Source: Nitrosomonas mobilis (GTDB lineage: Bacteria > Pseudomonadota > Gammaproteobacteria > Burkholderiales > Nitrosomonadaceae). Taken from it: DNA of 57,775 bases. The stretch covers positions 1 through 57,775 of the forward strand of contig NZ_FMWO01000061.1 in the NCBI RefSeq assembly GCF_900103035.1. Direction: 5' to 3'. Position numbers and translations under genes: made by a program. Below are positions 26,959 to 35,421 of this stretch, piece by piece (the first letter of the stretch is position 1; each line of letters opens with the position of its first letter). The notes beneath the pieces were generated by a model, which had not been told where the DNA came from, searched no databases, and saw nothing but the letters and a program-made list of their open reading frames with translations.

Positions 26959-27216
26959 ATGTCCAAGGTTATCATGTACGTTTCCGGCTTTTGTCCATAC
27001 TGCACCATGGCAGAGAAATTATTACGCGCACGTGGTGTAGTAGAGATCGAAAAAATTCGTGTGGATTTACACCCGGAACAGCGGATTGAAATGATGCATA
27101 AAACGGGACGTCGCACCGTGCCTCAAATCTATATTGGACAAACGCATGTCGGTGGTTATGATGATCTGGCATTGCTGGATCAAAAAGGAGGAATCACTGG
27201 TCTGCTAGCAGGCTAG
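26959..27216 (+). CDS. grxC: Glutaredoxin 3
   Basis: An 85-residue dithiol glutaredoxin with active site CPYC (Cys12-Cys15, SGFCPYC), the TVP cis-Pro loop ('GRRTVPQIYIGQTHVGGYDDL') and the GG pair for glutathione binding. It reduces protein and glutathione mixed disulfides in the cytoplasm. It lies 29 bases after the rhodanese gene and 50 before secB, the conserved order. Confidence 0.95.
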   Translation: MSKVIMYVSGFCPYCTMAEKLLRARGVVEIEKIRVDLHPEQRIEMMHKTGRRTVPQIYIGQTHVGGYDDLALLDQKGGITGLLAG

Positions 27217-27266
27217 AGCCAAGCGCCAAGCGCCAATTTTAATTAATACAACTATCGGGATTAAGC

Positions 27267-27761
27267 ATGACTGAACAAAAACAACCAGTTTTCGTAATTG
27301 AAAAGATTTATGCCAAAGATATTTCATTAGAAATACCCAGCGCACCTCAAATTTTCCTGGAACGCGAAGCGCCGGAAATCAATCTGCAACTGGATACCAA
27401 AGATGCACTCATCAACGGTGATATTCACGAAGTAGTGTTAACCGCCACTGTAACGGCCCGTCTCAAGGAAAAAGATGTCGTGATGTTTCTGGTCGAGGCT
27501 CATCAAGCCGGTATTTTTCGAATTAAAGATGTTCCCGGTGACGATATTGAACCGGTATTGGGTATCCTATGTCCCAATATCCTGTTTCCTTACCTGAGGG
27601 AAACCATCTCGGATATCGTTACCCGAGCAGGTTTTCCTGCTGTTATTCTTAATCCGGTAAACTTTGATGCAATTTATCAGCAAAAAAAACAACAGCAAGA
27701 ACAAGCTGATTCCGCTACTCAGAATAACTCATCTCCGCTAGATAGTGCCACCAAACATTGA
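27267..27761 (+). CDS. secB: Protein-export chaperone SecB
   Basis: A 164-residue cytoplasmic chaperone starting 'MTEQKQPVFVIEKIYAKDISLEIPSAPQIF', with the conserved 'LCPNILFPYLRETISDIVTRAGFPAVILNPVNFDAIY' C-terminal region that binds SecA. It keeps exported proteins unfolded and hands them to SecA. The Gln/Ser-rich tail is a bit longer than in E. coli (155 residues). Between secB and gpsA an extra SH3 gene is inserted relative to the enterobacterial cluster. Confidence 0.96.
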   Translation: MTEQKQPVFVIEKIYAKDISLEIPSAPQIFLEREAPEINLQLDTKDALINGDIHEVVLTATVTARLKEKDVVMFLVEAHQAGIFRIKDVPGDDIEPVLGILCPNILFPYLRETISDIVTRAGFPAVILNPVNFDAIYQQKKQQQEQADSATQNNSSPLDSATKH

Positions 27762-27764
27762 TCA

Positions 27765-28247
27765 ATGAGTGACCAGCGCATTAGCTACAAGTATTGCCCA
27801 TTCTTTCTCTACGGAATTATTCTGCTGCTCTCTTTTGGAAAAGTAATGGCGGAGGAAAGAAATACAAAGCTGTTCCTCTCTATCATCAATCCAGCATCCA
27901 TATTCTACGATGCTCCCTCACACAACGCGGAAAAGTTATTCGTTGCCAGCCAAAATTTTCCGGTCGAAATGGTAACCAGATTAGCAGAATGGACCAAGGT
28001 TCGGGATAGTCGTGGACGCCTTGTCTGGATAGAGAGCCGCAATCTAAGTACCAAGCGCTTTGTCATTGTCAACACTACTATTGCCAACATCCATTTATCA
28101 GCCAACACTACATCAGATATTGTATTTCAGGCCCAACAAGACGTAATCCTGGAATTACTTGAAACCGTGTCCGAGCAATGGGCAAAGGTCAGGCACCCTG
28201 ATGGCGATACCGGATTTGTCAATACCGCGCAAATCTGGGGTTTATGA
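27765..28247 (+). CDS. Exported SH3-like domain protein
   Basis: A 160-residue protein starting three bases after the secB stop, with a signal peptide (about 10-29, ending GKVMAEE). Two bacterial SH3-like segments follow: 'NPASIFYDAPSHNAEKLFVASQNFPVEMVTRLAEWTKVRDSRGRLVWIESRNLS' and 'IANIHLSANTTSDIVFQAQQDVILELLETVSEQWAKVRHPDGDTGFVNTAQIWGL'. Such domains often bind cell-wall peptides. The gene overlaps gpsA by 4 bases, so it is translationally coupled to a phospholipid-synthesis gene. This insertion is common in betaproteobacteria, as far as I recall. Confidence 0.85.
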   Translation: MSDQRISYKYCPFFLYGIILLLSFGKVMAEERNTKLFLSIINPASIFYDAPSHNAEKLFVASQNFPVEMVTRLAEWTKVRDSRGRLVWIESRNLSTKRFVIVNTTIANIHLSANTTSDIVFQAQQDVILELLETVSEQWAKVRHPDGDTGFVNTAQIWGL

Positions 28248-29236
28248 ATATTTTGGTTCTGGGTGCCGGCGCATGGGGCACAGCACTGTCCATTCATCTT
28301 GCAGCTCGCCATCAAATTACTTTATGGACGCGTAGTCAGACTCATCTTGACGAAATGAGTCTGCGGCACATGAATCAGCGCTATCTACCTGGGTATGATT
28401 TACCAGAATCAATCCGGGTTACTACACAGCTGGATAGCGCAATAAAACAAATTGAACTGATTCTGATAACGGTTCCCGTTTCCGGTTTACGAGATGTTCT
28501 GAAACAGCTAACTGCGTTAAACTGCGTTCTCCCGTTAATACTTGCCTGCAAGGGTCTGGAAGCGATCTCCGCAAAACTGCCCCATCAAATCGTATCTGAT
28601 GTTTACTCACCCACAGCTTTGTATGGCGTGTTATCTGGACCTAGCTTTGCTCAAGAAATAGCGCAAGGTTTGCCAGCAGCACTCACGCTGGCCTCGCATG
28701 ATCAACATTTCGCCACGATGATAGCAGGTAAAATTCACACTACCTATCTGCGCATTTATGCCAGTAGCGACGTTATCGGCGTGGAAATCGCCGGCGCACT
28801 CAAGAACGTTATTGCGATTGCCGCCGGGATTGCAGATGGAATGGCATTTGGTAATAACGCTCGTGCCGCACTGATTACACGTGGACTGGCAGAGATAACC
28901 CGGTTAGGTGTGGCACTTGGCGGATGCCAGGAAACTTTCATGGGCCTGGCGGGTGTGGGTGATCTGATACTGACCTGCACGGGTGATTTATCCAGAAACC
29001 GTAGAGTTGGCATATTATTGTCATCAGGGCTGCACTTACCGGAAATTTTGTCTCAAATCGGGCATGTTACTGAAGGTGTATACACCGCAAGCGAAGCACA
29101 TACTTTTGCAGGCAGGCATGGTATCGATATGCCTGTTACCGAAACGGTTTACCGCATCTTGTATGAAAAAACACCAGTACAGGACGCAATCCAGGCCATG
29201 CTGCAAAGAGAACCCAAATCAGAAATATGCCAATAA
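28244..29236 (+). CDS. gpsA: Glycerol-3-phosphate dehydrogenase [NAD(P)+]
   Basis: A 330-residue cytoplasmic enzyme. N-terminal NAD(P)-binding GAGAWGTALSIHLA; 'SGPSFAQEIAQGLPAALTLAS'; the catalytic Lys in 'VEIAGALKNVIAIAAGIADGM' and the substrate-binding 'GLAGVGDLILTCTGDLSRNRRVG'. It reduces dihydroxyacetone phosphate to sn-glycerol-3-phosphate, the backbone for phospholipids; lplT, pssA and psd elsewhere in the window act later in the same pathway. Starts within the SH3 gene's stop (ATGA). Confidence 0.96.
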   Translation: MNILVLGAGAWGTALSIHLAARHQITLWTRSQTHLDEMSLRHMNQRYLPGYDLPESIRVTTQLDSAIKQIELILITVPVSGLRDVLKQLTALNCVLPLILACKGLEAISAKLPHQIVSDVYSPTALYGVLSGPSFAQEIAQGLPAALTLASHDQHFATMIAGKIHTTYLRIYASSDVIGVEIAGALKNVIAIAAGIADGMAFGNNARAALITRGLAEITRLGVALGGCQETFMGLAGVGDLILTCTGDLSRNRRVGILLSSGLHLPEILSQIGHVTEGVYTASEAHTFAGRHGIDMPVTETVYRILYEKTPVQDAIQAMLQREPKSEICQ

Positions 29237-29355
29237 AATAATAAAATAAAATCAATTCTATACCCATACCTATATGGTTAATTTTAACCCTAAAAAATAC
29301 CCTAAAAATCAAATATAACAACTATGAGTAGCCAGAAATATTTTCGCATCACCGC

Positions 29356-29384
29356 TTGACGATATCGGAATGCCTTGATATAAG
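29356..29384 (+). promoter_or_regulatory. Strong sigma-70 promoter for the HU gene
   Basis: TTGACG (29356-29361), exactly 17 bases, and TATAAG (29379-29384), about 80 bases upstream of the HU start codon. It is the best-formed promoter seen in the window, fitting an abundant nucleoid protein. Confidence 0.65.
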
Positions 29385-29464
29385 GGCATCTGCAATATTT
29401 TTGAATAATTGTTTTATATGTTTTTTATTTTAGTAAACCATGAAATAAGATAAAGGGGAATGTT

Positions 29465-29737
29465 ATGAATAAATCCGAACTCATCGATGCTATTGCCCAA
29501 TCAGCCAATATTACTAAAGTTCAGGCTGGCGACGCACTGAACGGCGCCTTGGCCGCCATCAAGAAATCTCTTAGTAAAGATGACAGCGTCACTCTAGTGG
29601 GCTTTGGTACATTCAAAGTAGGTAAACGTGCGGCGCGCACCGGACGTAACCCGCGAACCGGTGCTGAAATCAAGATAAAGGCAGCCAAAGTACCTAAATT
29701 CACCGCTGGTAAAGCGCTCAAAGATGCTGTAAACTAG
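29465..29737 (+). CDS. hupB: DNA-binding protein HU
   Basis: A 90-residue HU-family protein: '[74 protein letters not shown]' with the DNA-gripping beta arms containing RNPRTG. It bends and compacts DNA. A strong AAGGGGAA ribosome site precedes the ATG, with a good promoter 80 bases upstream. In many betaproteobacteria hupB follows lon and precedes tRNAs and ppiD; here lon is missing but tRNAs and ppiD do follow. Confidence 0.95.
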   Translation: MNKSELIDAIAQSANITKVQAGDALNGALAAIKKSLSKDDSVTLVGFGTFKVGKRAARTGRNPRTGAEIKIKAAKVPKFTAGKALKDAVN

Positions 29738-29781
29738 CCACCCTTGCAACACAAAGCAAAGTGAATTAAAACTAATAGCGA

Positions 29782-29857
29782 GGGTGCTTAGCTCAGCTGG
29801 TAGAGCGTCGCCCTTACAAGGCGAATGTCGGCGGTTCGATCCCGTCAGCACCCACCA
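29782..29857 (+). tRNA. tRNA-Val (TAC anticodon)
   Basis: GGGTGCT pairs with AGCACCC; discriminator A and encoded CCA follow (29854-29857). The anticodon stem TCGCC/GGCGA encloses CTTACAA, giving anticodon TAC. D arm GCTCAGCTGGTAGAGC; T arm GGTTCGATCCC. 76 bases. First of two tRNAs between hupB and ppiD. Confidence 0.96.
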
Positions 29858-29932
29858 CCCGTACGATGTACTGTAATTATGCTAAAATCGCAGGCTTCTG
29901 CAGTACAATACGCTTAGCAGCAGGAACGACCA

Positions 29933-30009
29933 GGAGTGGTAGTTCAGTTGGTTAGAATACCGGCCTGTCACGCCGGGGGTCGCGGGTTCGAGTCCCGTCC
30001 ACTCCGCCA
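29933..30009 (+). tRNA. tRNA-Asp (GTC anticodon)
   Basis: GGAGTGG pairs with CCACTCC; discriminator G and encoded CCA end at 30009. The anticodon stem CCGGC/GCCGG encloses CTGTCAC, giving anticodon GTC. T arm GGTTCGAGTCC. 77 bases. Lies 75 bases after tRNA-Val(TAC), likely in one transcript. Confidence 0.96.
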
Positions 30010-30154
30010 TCATTTATATAACTTCGGAATTAATCCCGATTTACGATGGCTTATCGCTGCCCATACATGCTTTCATGGTATTTCACCATGATGCCGATTC
30101 ATACGGGTATCATGGTTTACACTGTGTTTCTGCTTAATTTCCTGGATCTTCACC

Positions 30155-32044
30155 GTGTTTGATTTCGTTCATCAAAAGAAAACTGTTGTTCAAATTGTTT
30201 TGTTCATTGCGGTTCTGCCATTTATGTTCTGGGGAGTCCAGTCATACCGAAGTGATAGCGATGCGGGTTATGTCGCCAAGGTAAATGACGACGAAATCGG
30301 TCGCCGTGATTACGAACAAGCGTTACGTAATCAGCAAGAAAATTTGCGGAATATACTTGGAAGTAACTTTGATAGCACACTGCTGGATAGCCCACAGATG
30401 AAATTAAGCGTGCTGGAAAATTTGATTCAGCAGAAACTAGCGCAACAGGAAGCTACCCATGTTGGCTTAACGGTTCTGGAAACACAACTGGCGGCAGAAA
30501 TTCAGGCAATCGATTTCTTCCAGGAGAACAGCAAATTTTCCTTGCAACGTTATCGGGATTTACTGCAACGACAGGGGATGTCTGCCAGCTTATTCGAAGC
30601 CAGATTGGCAAATGAATTAAAGCAACAACAACTACTGGAAGGAATTACCAAGAGCGTAATTATACCGGAAACAGTAACCAGTAAGCTTATACGTCTAAGC
30701 GATACCAAATACGATATTAGCCAATTGACCTTGCGCCCAAATCAATTTATTGACCAAGTCGATCCAGATGAGACCGAAATAATTGCCTACTATGACAATC
30801 ACCATCGAGATTTCATGTTACCCGAGCAGGTGCAGGCCGAGTATATCGTACTATCGGTTGATGAACTGGCAAAACAGGAACAAATAACCACAGAAGAAGC
30901 CAAGAAATATTTTAATGAACACCCTGATGAATTTGGTCGTCCTGAAGAACGTCGCGCCAGTCACATTCTACTGACAGCTCCAGCAGAAATAACCGAAGAA
31001 GCCAGAGCTGAGGTTAGAAAAAGAGTAGAGCAAATTCTGCTGGAAATACAACAAAATCCTGAGCGGTTTGAAGAATTGGCAGCAGAAGTATCCGAAGACC
31101 CAGGATCCGCCAAGATGGGCGGAGATCTTGGCTTTTTTACTAAGGGCTTAATGGTAAAAGAATTTGAGGATGAAGTGTTTACCATGCAGCCAGACGAAAT
31201 CCGTGGCCCGGTAGAAACTCCGTTCGGTTTTCACATTATTAAACTTGCTGAAATCAAACTAGCTGATGTTGCGGATTTTGATGATGTCAGTGGCCATATT
31301 GAAGAACTGCTCAAACACCAGAAAGCATCGGAAAAATTTGGTGAACTTGCCGAGGATTTCCGTAATATCGTTTTCGAAGAAAATGATACATTACAAGTAG
31401 CGGCAGATATGTTTAATCTGCCCATACAGAAAACCGATTGGATCAGTCGCCAGTCAACCGAACCACCACTTGTCACGCACAAGTCTATATTGGATGAGAT
31501 TTTTTCAGATAATGTTATCCACAGCCAATCTAATACCGGAGCAATTGAAGTACAACCTGACACTTTGGTTGCTGCTAGAGTACTTGCACACCGGCCTGCC
31601 AGTCCGCAATCCATAGAATTAGTACGCGATCAGGTAATTTCCCGCTTAAAACAGCAGTTGGCGCAAGAAATGACCGTGCAAAAAGGGCACGAAATTCTCG
31701 CCCGTCTTCAAGAAGGAAAAACTGATGACGAGCTGGATTGGGGAGGTTCTACTGAAATATCTTATACTCAAGCACAAGGTACCGACCTGGAAACCTTGCG
31801 TCTTGTTAGTCAAGTTGAGACTAACAAGGCATTTCCAGTCTATATCGGAAAAACAGCACCACAAGACGGTTATAACCTGATCAGAATCAACCGCATTATT
31901 GAATCTGCAGGAGAACCGGGAGACAAAAAAAATCAGGCCTTTGTCAACCAGTTACAACAGCTTCGCAGTCAGGAAGAATTAGGTGCTTATCTTGCCGGAC
32001 TCAGGCAACGCTCAGAAGTAAAAATCAGAGAAGAGAGCTACTAA
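30155..32044 (+). CDS. ppiD: Periplasmic folding chaperone / peptidyl-prolyl isomerase PpiD
   Basis: A 629-residue protein with a GTG start. One N-terminal membrane span (about 11-28, 'VVQIVLFIAVLPFMFWGV'), then a SurA-like helical chaperone region, and a parvulin domain near residues 265-370 ('RRASHILLTAPAEITEEA...GGDLGFFTKGLMVKEFEDEVFTMQPDEIRGPVETPFGFHIIKL'). PpiD is anchored at the periplasmic exit of the Sec translocon and assists emerging outer-membrane proteins. Length and layout match E. coli PpiD (623). Position after hupB is conserved. Confidence 0.95.
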   Translation: MFDFVHQKKTVVQIVLFIAVLPFMFWGVQSYRSDSDAGYVAKVNDDEIGRRDYEQALRNQQENLRNILGSNFDSTLLDSPQMKLSVLENLIQQKLAQQEATHVGLTVLETQLAAEIQAIDFFQENSKFSLQRYRDLLQRQGMSASLFEARLANELKQQQLLEGITKSVIIPETVTSKLIRLSDTKYDISQLTLRPNQFIDQVDPDETEIIAYYDNHHRDFMLPEQVQAEYIVLSVDELAKQEQITTEEAKKYFNEHPDEFGRPEERRASHILLTAPAEITEEARAEVRKRVEQILLEIQQNPERFEELAAEVSEDPGSAKMGGDLGFFTKGLMVKEFEDEVFTMQPDEIRGPVETPFGFHIIKLAEIKLADVADFDDVSGHIEELLKHQKASEKFGELAEDFRNIVFEENDTLQVAADMFNLPIQKTDWISRQSTEPPLVTHKSILDEIFSDNVIHSQSNTGAIEVQPDTLVAARVLAHRPASPQSIELVRDQVISRLKQQLAQEMTVQKGHEILARLQEGKTDDELDWGGSTEISYTQAQGTDLETLRLVSQVETNKAFPVYIGKTAPQDGYNLIRINRIIESAGEPGDKKNQAFVNQLQQLRSQEELGAYLAGLRQRSEVKIREESY

Positions 32045-32462
32045 ATTAGTAGCCCCTCTGACAAGATCAATCCTATCAGAATTCAACCAGTTCCCCGTAA
32101 ACTGGTGAAGGTGGATTGACCTACAGATAATCTGAACCCGTAAGCAGATCTGACCGCAGGCTGCGGAGTGTTCGGGGTCCGCTGAAACGACTGTTATCGC
32201 TTTCACGACATCTGCTAAAACAACGAGTCTACGGGGTTCAATTCATCAAGCACATTGTTAAGATAAGATTTGAAGTCATCTGTGTATCCTCGTTGAAGTA
32301 CTGCACGAAGTTGGGTGCCTTCAACGTTCCAGTTTGAACCTTCACAACTTTATCCTGCTTTGACTTACTAATGAATTTCTGTTGGCGGCAAAGCCAATGA
32401 ATGTATCACAAACCAGTATCGCTCTCACTTCTGTTGATAACAGCAAAAAACTCAACGAATAA
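32045..32462. other. Intergenic region after ppiD with inverted repeats and gene debris
   Basis: About 420 bases. ACCAGTT...AACTGGT (about 32086-32106) forms a 7-bp hairpin shortly after ppiD without a T-run, a weak terminator candidate. A minus-strand C-terminal gene fragment follows at 32215-32349 (listed separately). The rest, up to the IS630 end, has no coding signal that I can support. Confidence 0.5.
32215..32349 (-). pseudogene. C-terminal remnant of an unidentified gene
   Basis: A minus-strand frame bounded by an upstream stop (32350-32352) and a final TAG (32215-32217) encodes 44 residues, including 'GSNWNVEGTQLRAVL' and ending 'LNPVDSLF'. There is no start codon, and the composition is that of a soluble helical protein. 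It seems to be the tail of a gene whose front was lost near the site where IS630 copy 2 landed. I do not recognise the family. Confidence 0.35.
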
Positions 32463-33223
32463 TACCCACCGCACTTTAAATTTTGGCACTCAAGCGTGAC
32501 CTACCGATGATCTGGAAGCGATAGGTAAATAGCGAGCGTAGCGAAACGTGGTGCTGTTCTAGTCCGGCAAAGAAATTGCCGCACGCTGTTTTGAATTGGC
32601 AAAAGGTTTCGTAGTAGCGCCCATACAGTATGGTTTTCTTTAAAAATTTCCAGAACCGCTCGATCAAATTGAGGTTCGGTGCATAAGGCGGCAGAAAAAC
32701 CAGTTCGATTCTGGAATTCGCCAGGTAGTCCTTCACTAACCGGGCATGGTAGTAACGGGCGTTGTCACAGATGACATGAATCCGCACGGCTTCTGGATTT
32801 TGTGGTTCAATCTGTTGGAACCGCTTGATGATCGATTGGGCATTAATGGTGTCGTCATAGCGGACAGTGGCGCTGAGGTCGTTGCAATCGATGACACCAT
32901 ATGATGTTGGGCCGTTGCCGTCCGCCTCTTTGCGCAGCAAGGCCATCAGTCCGCCTTTGCGGTAGCGCTTGTGATGGTTGCGCATACTTTCCCGATCTAC
33001 CATCAGCGCCTGCGCGACTCGGCCGACTGGCCAGCCACTGCCAAGTAAGTACACGCCTTTGATCCGATCCGCATACCGCATGTCGCTGGTATCGCAATGC
33101 TCGTATTCCAACTCGCCGAGTTCTTGTTGTGTTAAGCAACAATGATTTAATATGAGTTTATTATAAATAAATCAGTTTGTTATATAACAACCCTAAATAA
33201 AATTCTGATTGGCGAGAAGTGTA
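32463..33223 (-). mobile_element. Internally deleted IS630-family element, copy 2
   Basis: About 760 bp. Left end TACCCACCGCACTTTAAATT matches copy 1 with few changes; the right end, around 'AATTCTGATTGGCGAGAAGTGTA', also matches copy 1. The leader before the transposase ATG is nearly the same in both. The internal deletion differs from that in copy 1, so the copies decayed independently. Confidence 0.8.
32476..33111 (-). CDS. Truncated IS630-type transposase with an open frame
   Basis: A 211-residue frame spans an internal deletion. The N-terminal helix-turn-helix part (MEYEHCDTSDMRYADRIKGVYL...RKGGLMALLRKE) is joined directly to the C-terminal catalytic part (GVIDCNDLSATVRYDDTINAQSI...VICDNARYYH...FLPPYAPNLNLIERFWKF). 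The second Asp (CDNARYY) and the Glu (NLIERFW) remain, but the first catalytic Asp (in YFMDATHP, still visible in copy 1) is deleted. A 4-base insertion near the end changes the last residues to 'RSRLSAKI'. Not expected to transpose, but it could still bind the element's ends. Confidence 0.8.
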   Translation of the reverse strand: MEYEHCDTSDMRYADRIKGVYLLGSGWPVGRVAQALMVDRESMRNHHKRYRKGGLMALLRKEADGNGPTSYGVIDCNDLSATVRYDDTINAQSIIKRFQQIEPQNPEAVRIHVICDNARYYHARLVKDYLANSRIELVFLPPYAPNLNLIERFWKFLKKTILYGRYYETFCQFKTACGNFFAGLEQHHVSLRSLFTYRFQIIGRSRLSAKI

Positions 33224-33251
33224 ATTCTATATGCGTCTATTACGCATGAAA

Positions 33252-33324
33252 TGCTCTAAAAAATCTTCCTCAGTTTCTTGAGGGGGAGCAAAGGTATTAT
33301 GACAAAATATGGATTCTTAGAAAA
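33252..33324 (+). repeat. Shortened copy D of the MITE-like repeat
   Basis: The right part 'AGGTATTATGACAAAATATGGATTCTTAGAA' matches the last 29 bases of copy C at 22 of 29 positions, most differences being transitions. A left-end-like TGCTCTAAAAAATCT is 60 bases upstream. The middle is missing. It lies between IS630 copy 2 and lplT. Confidence 0.4.
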
Positions 33325-33402
33325 ATCCTAAATCCTTAAATGACCAGGCTTGGCTTTCATGATATAAAGCGTGCTGAGTAGATATTGTTAAGGAGATAGG
33401 GC

Positions 33403-34668
33403 TTGGAGCGCGGTTTCTATACCATCATGGCGGCACAATTTTTTTCGTCATTAGCCGACAACGCGCTCTTGGTGGTTGCTATTGCCTTCCTGATCGATTT
33501 GCATGCGCCAACCTATCTCACGCCCATGCTCAAATTTGTCTTTGTCCTGTTCTATGTTGTTCTTGCGCCAGTGGTCGGAGCATTTGCTGATTCTATGCCT
33601 AAAGGGAAAGTTATGTTTATCAGCAACTCAATCAAGATCATTGGCTGTCTATTATTATTTCTGACGGCACACCAGTATACTGCACTGGCGGCTTATGGCG
33701 TCGTCGGTCTGGGTGCAGCGGCCTACTCACCAGCCAAATACGGCATTCTGACAGAATTACTTCCTCCGGGAAAACTGGTGGTCGCCAACGGCTGGATGGA
33801 GAGTCTGACAGTTGCTTCCATCGTAATCGGAACTGTCATCGGCGGACTACTGATCACTCCTGTCATCACGAGTACTTTAGTTGATCTTTCGCCTGCACTG
33901 ATTGATACCCCCACAGCTGCCGGCATCATGGTAGTCGCCTTATTTTATACGACTGCTGCGATCATCAATCTGTTTATCCCCAACACCGGTATCGATCATC
34001 GACTGCTCAAGAAAAATCCGGTATTTCTTTTTCATGATTTTTCCCATTGCGTCAAGTTGCTATGGACTGACAGACTCGGACAAATTTCGCTGGCTGTTAC
34101 TACCCTTTTTTGGGGAGCAGGGGCCACATTACAATTTATTGTGCTTGAATGGGCTGAAACCGCACTCGGTTATGCGCTCAATCAGGCGGCACTGTTACAA
34201 GGAGTAGTCGCTATTGGTATCGCCTCTGGTGCGGTATTGGCGGCAAAAATGATTTCCTTACGTCGTTCGGTTACTGTTCTGCCGTTAGGCATTGCTATGG
34301 GCATGGTCGTCATACTGATGATACTAGTCAAGGATTTATGGATTGCTGTCATCCTGCTGGTCATCATTGGTGCGCTGGCGGGATTTTTTGTCGTACCGAT
34401 GAATGCGCTGCTGCAGCATCGTGGCTATATCCTGATGGGTGCAGGGCATTCCATTGCGGTACAGAATTTCAACGAAAATCTGGGAATACTGGTCATGTTG
34501 TCCGTTTATGCATTCCTGATCTGGCTGGATGTTAACATCTACGCCGTCATTGCTTTGTTTGGCCTGTTTGTATCAACCACGATGGTATTGGTACGTCAGT
34601 GGCACATCAACAACCAACGCAAACAGGACTCACTACATCTCATCGGCACGCGAAACAGGCAAATTTGA
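33403..34668 (+). CDS. lplT: Lysophospholipid transporter LplT (MFS)
   Basis: A 421-residue major-facilitator protein with about 12 membrane spans. It starts at TTG because AAGGAG lies 7 bases upstream; the next ATG is 8 codons later. The opening 'FYTIMAAQFFSSLADNALLVVAIAFL' and 'VLFYVVLAPVVGAFADSMPKGKVMFISNSIKIIGC' are typical of LplT, which flips lysophosphatidylethanolamine inward for reacylation. In enterics lplT precedes aas; no acyltransferase is present here. Its 3' end overlaps the convergent UDG gene by 36 bases. Confidence 0.92.
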   Translation: MERGFYTIMAAQFFSSLADNALLVVAIAFLIDLHAPTYLTPMLKFVFVLFYVVLAPVVGAFADSMPKGKVMFISNSIKIIGCLLLFLTAHQYTALAAYGVVGLGAAAYSPAKYGILTELLPPGKLVVANGWMESLTVASIVIGTVIGGLLITPVITSTLVDLSPALIDTPTAAGIMVVALFYTTAAIINLFIPNTGIDHRLLKKNPVFLFHDFSHCVKLLWTDRLGQISLAVTTLFWGAGATLQFIVLEWAETALGYALNQAALLQGVVAIGIASGAVLAAKMISLRRSVTVLPLGIAMGMVVILMILVKDLWIAVILLVIIGALAGFFVVPMNALLQHRGYILMGAGHSIAVQNFNENLGILVMLSVYAFLIWLDVNIYAVIALFGLFVSTTMVLVRQWHINNQRKQDSLHLIGTRNRQI

Positions 34669-35382
34669 TCCGATATTGTGCCTGATCCCCTGCATGAACG
34701 CCTGTGCAAAGCATAGATCTTCCCATGCCTTAGCCTTGTCGATCATCGACCGAAGCAGGTAAGCCGGGTGATAGGTTACGATGAGTGGGATTCCTGAAAA
34801 ATCGTGAACCCTCCCGCGCAAACTCGCGAGGCTGTCGTGAGTATTCAGTAGATTCCCGGCAGCAACCTTGCCGAGCGCGATGATCAATTTGGGCTGAATC
34901 AGTGCGATCTGACGTAGTAAATAGGGGCGACATTTCTCTGCTTCAGTCGCTTCTGGATTGCGATTGCCAGGCGGGCGGCATTTAACGATGTTAGCAATAT
35001 AGACGTCATGGTGGCGATCAAGATGAATTGCCTGCAGCAGGCTATCCAAGAGCTTGCCAGCCTGGCCGACGAAGGGCTCACCTATTTCATCCTCTCTGGC
35101 ACCAGGACCCTCCCCAATAAACAACCAGCTGGCAGCTTGATCACCCACTCCAAACACGGTATTTTTGCGTGTTTTTGCCAGCGGACAAGCCATGCATTCT
35201 GCAACAGCCTGGTTTAACTGTACCCAATTCATGCAAGCAGTAAGACTTTCAAGTTCAGTCTTATCGGTACTGTTTTCCAACAGGGCTTGCTGACTCGATT
35301 TCACTTGGTGAGTGTCCTCATCTGGCCTGAGACGCCACAGTGGCAGCAATCCCAGTTCTTTAAGACGATTGTTATCCCACAT
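34633..35382 (-). CDS. Uracil-DNA glycosylase, type 4 (Fe-S)
   Basis: A 249-residue protein with a variable N-terminal extension and a family 4 UDG domain. 'CMACPLAKTRKNTVFG' gives two of the Fe-S ligands; 'FIGEGPGAREDEIGEPFVGQAGKLLDSLL' contains the catalytic motif A; 'NIVKCRPPGNRNP' and 'TYHPAYLLR' follow, the last with the His of motif B. It removes uracil from DNA to start base-excision repair. Its 3' end overlaps lplT on the other strand. It is at the end of a tsaB-rimI-udg order that is conserved in betaproteobacteria. Confidence 0.93.
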   Translation of the reverse strand: MWDNNRLKELGLLPLWRLRPDEDTHQVKSSQQALLENSTDKTELESLTACMNWVQLNQAVAECMACPLAKTRKNTVFGVGDQAASWLFIGEGPGAREDEIGEPFVGQAGKLLDSLLQAIHLDRHHDVYIANIVKCRPPGNRNPEATEAEKCRPYLLRQIALIQPKLIIALGKVAAGNLLNTHDSLASLRGRVHDFSGIPLIVTYHPAYLLRSMIDKAKAWEDLCFAQAFMQGIRHNIGSNLPVSRADEM

Positions 35383-35421
35383 GCTGAATATAGAGCAGAT
35401 TTTCTGCGCAAATGCGCAACT

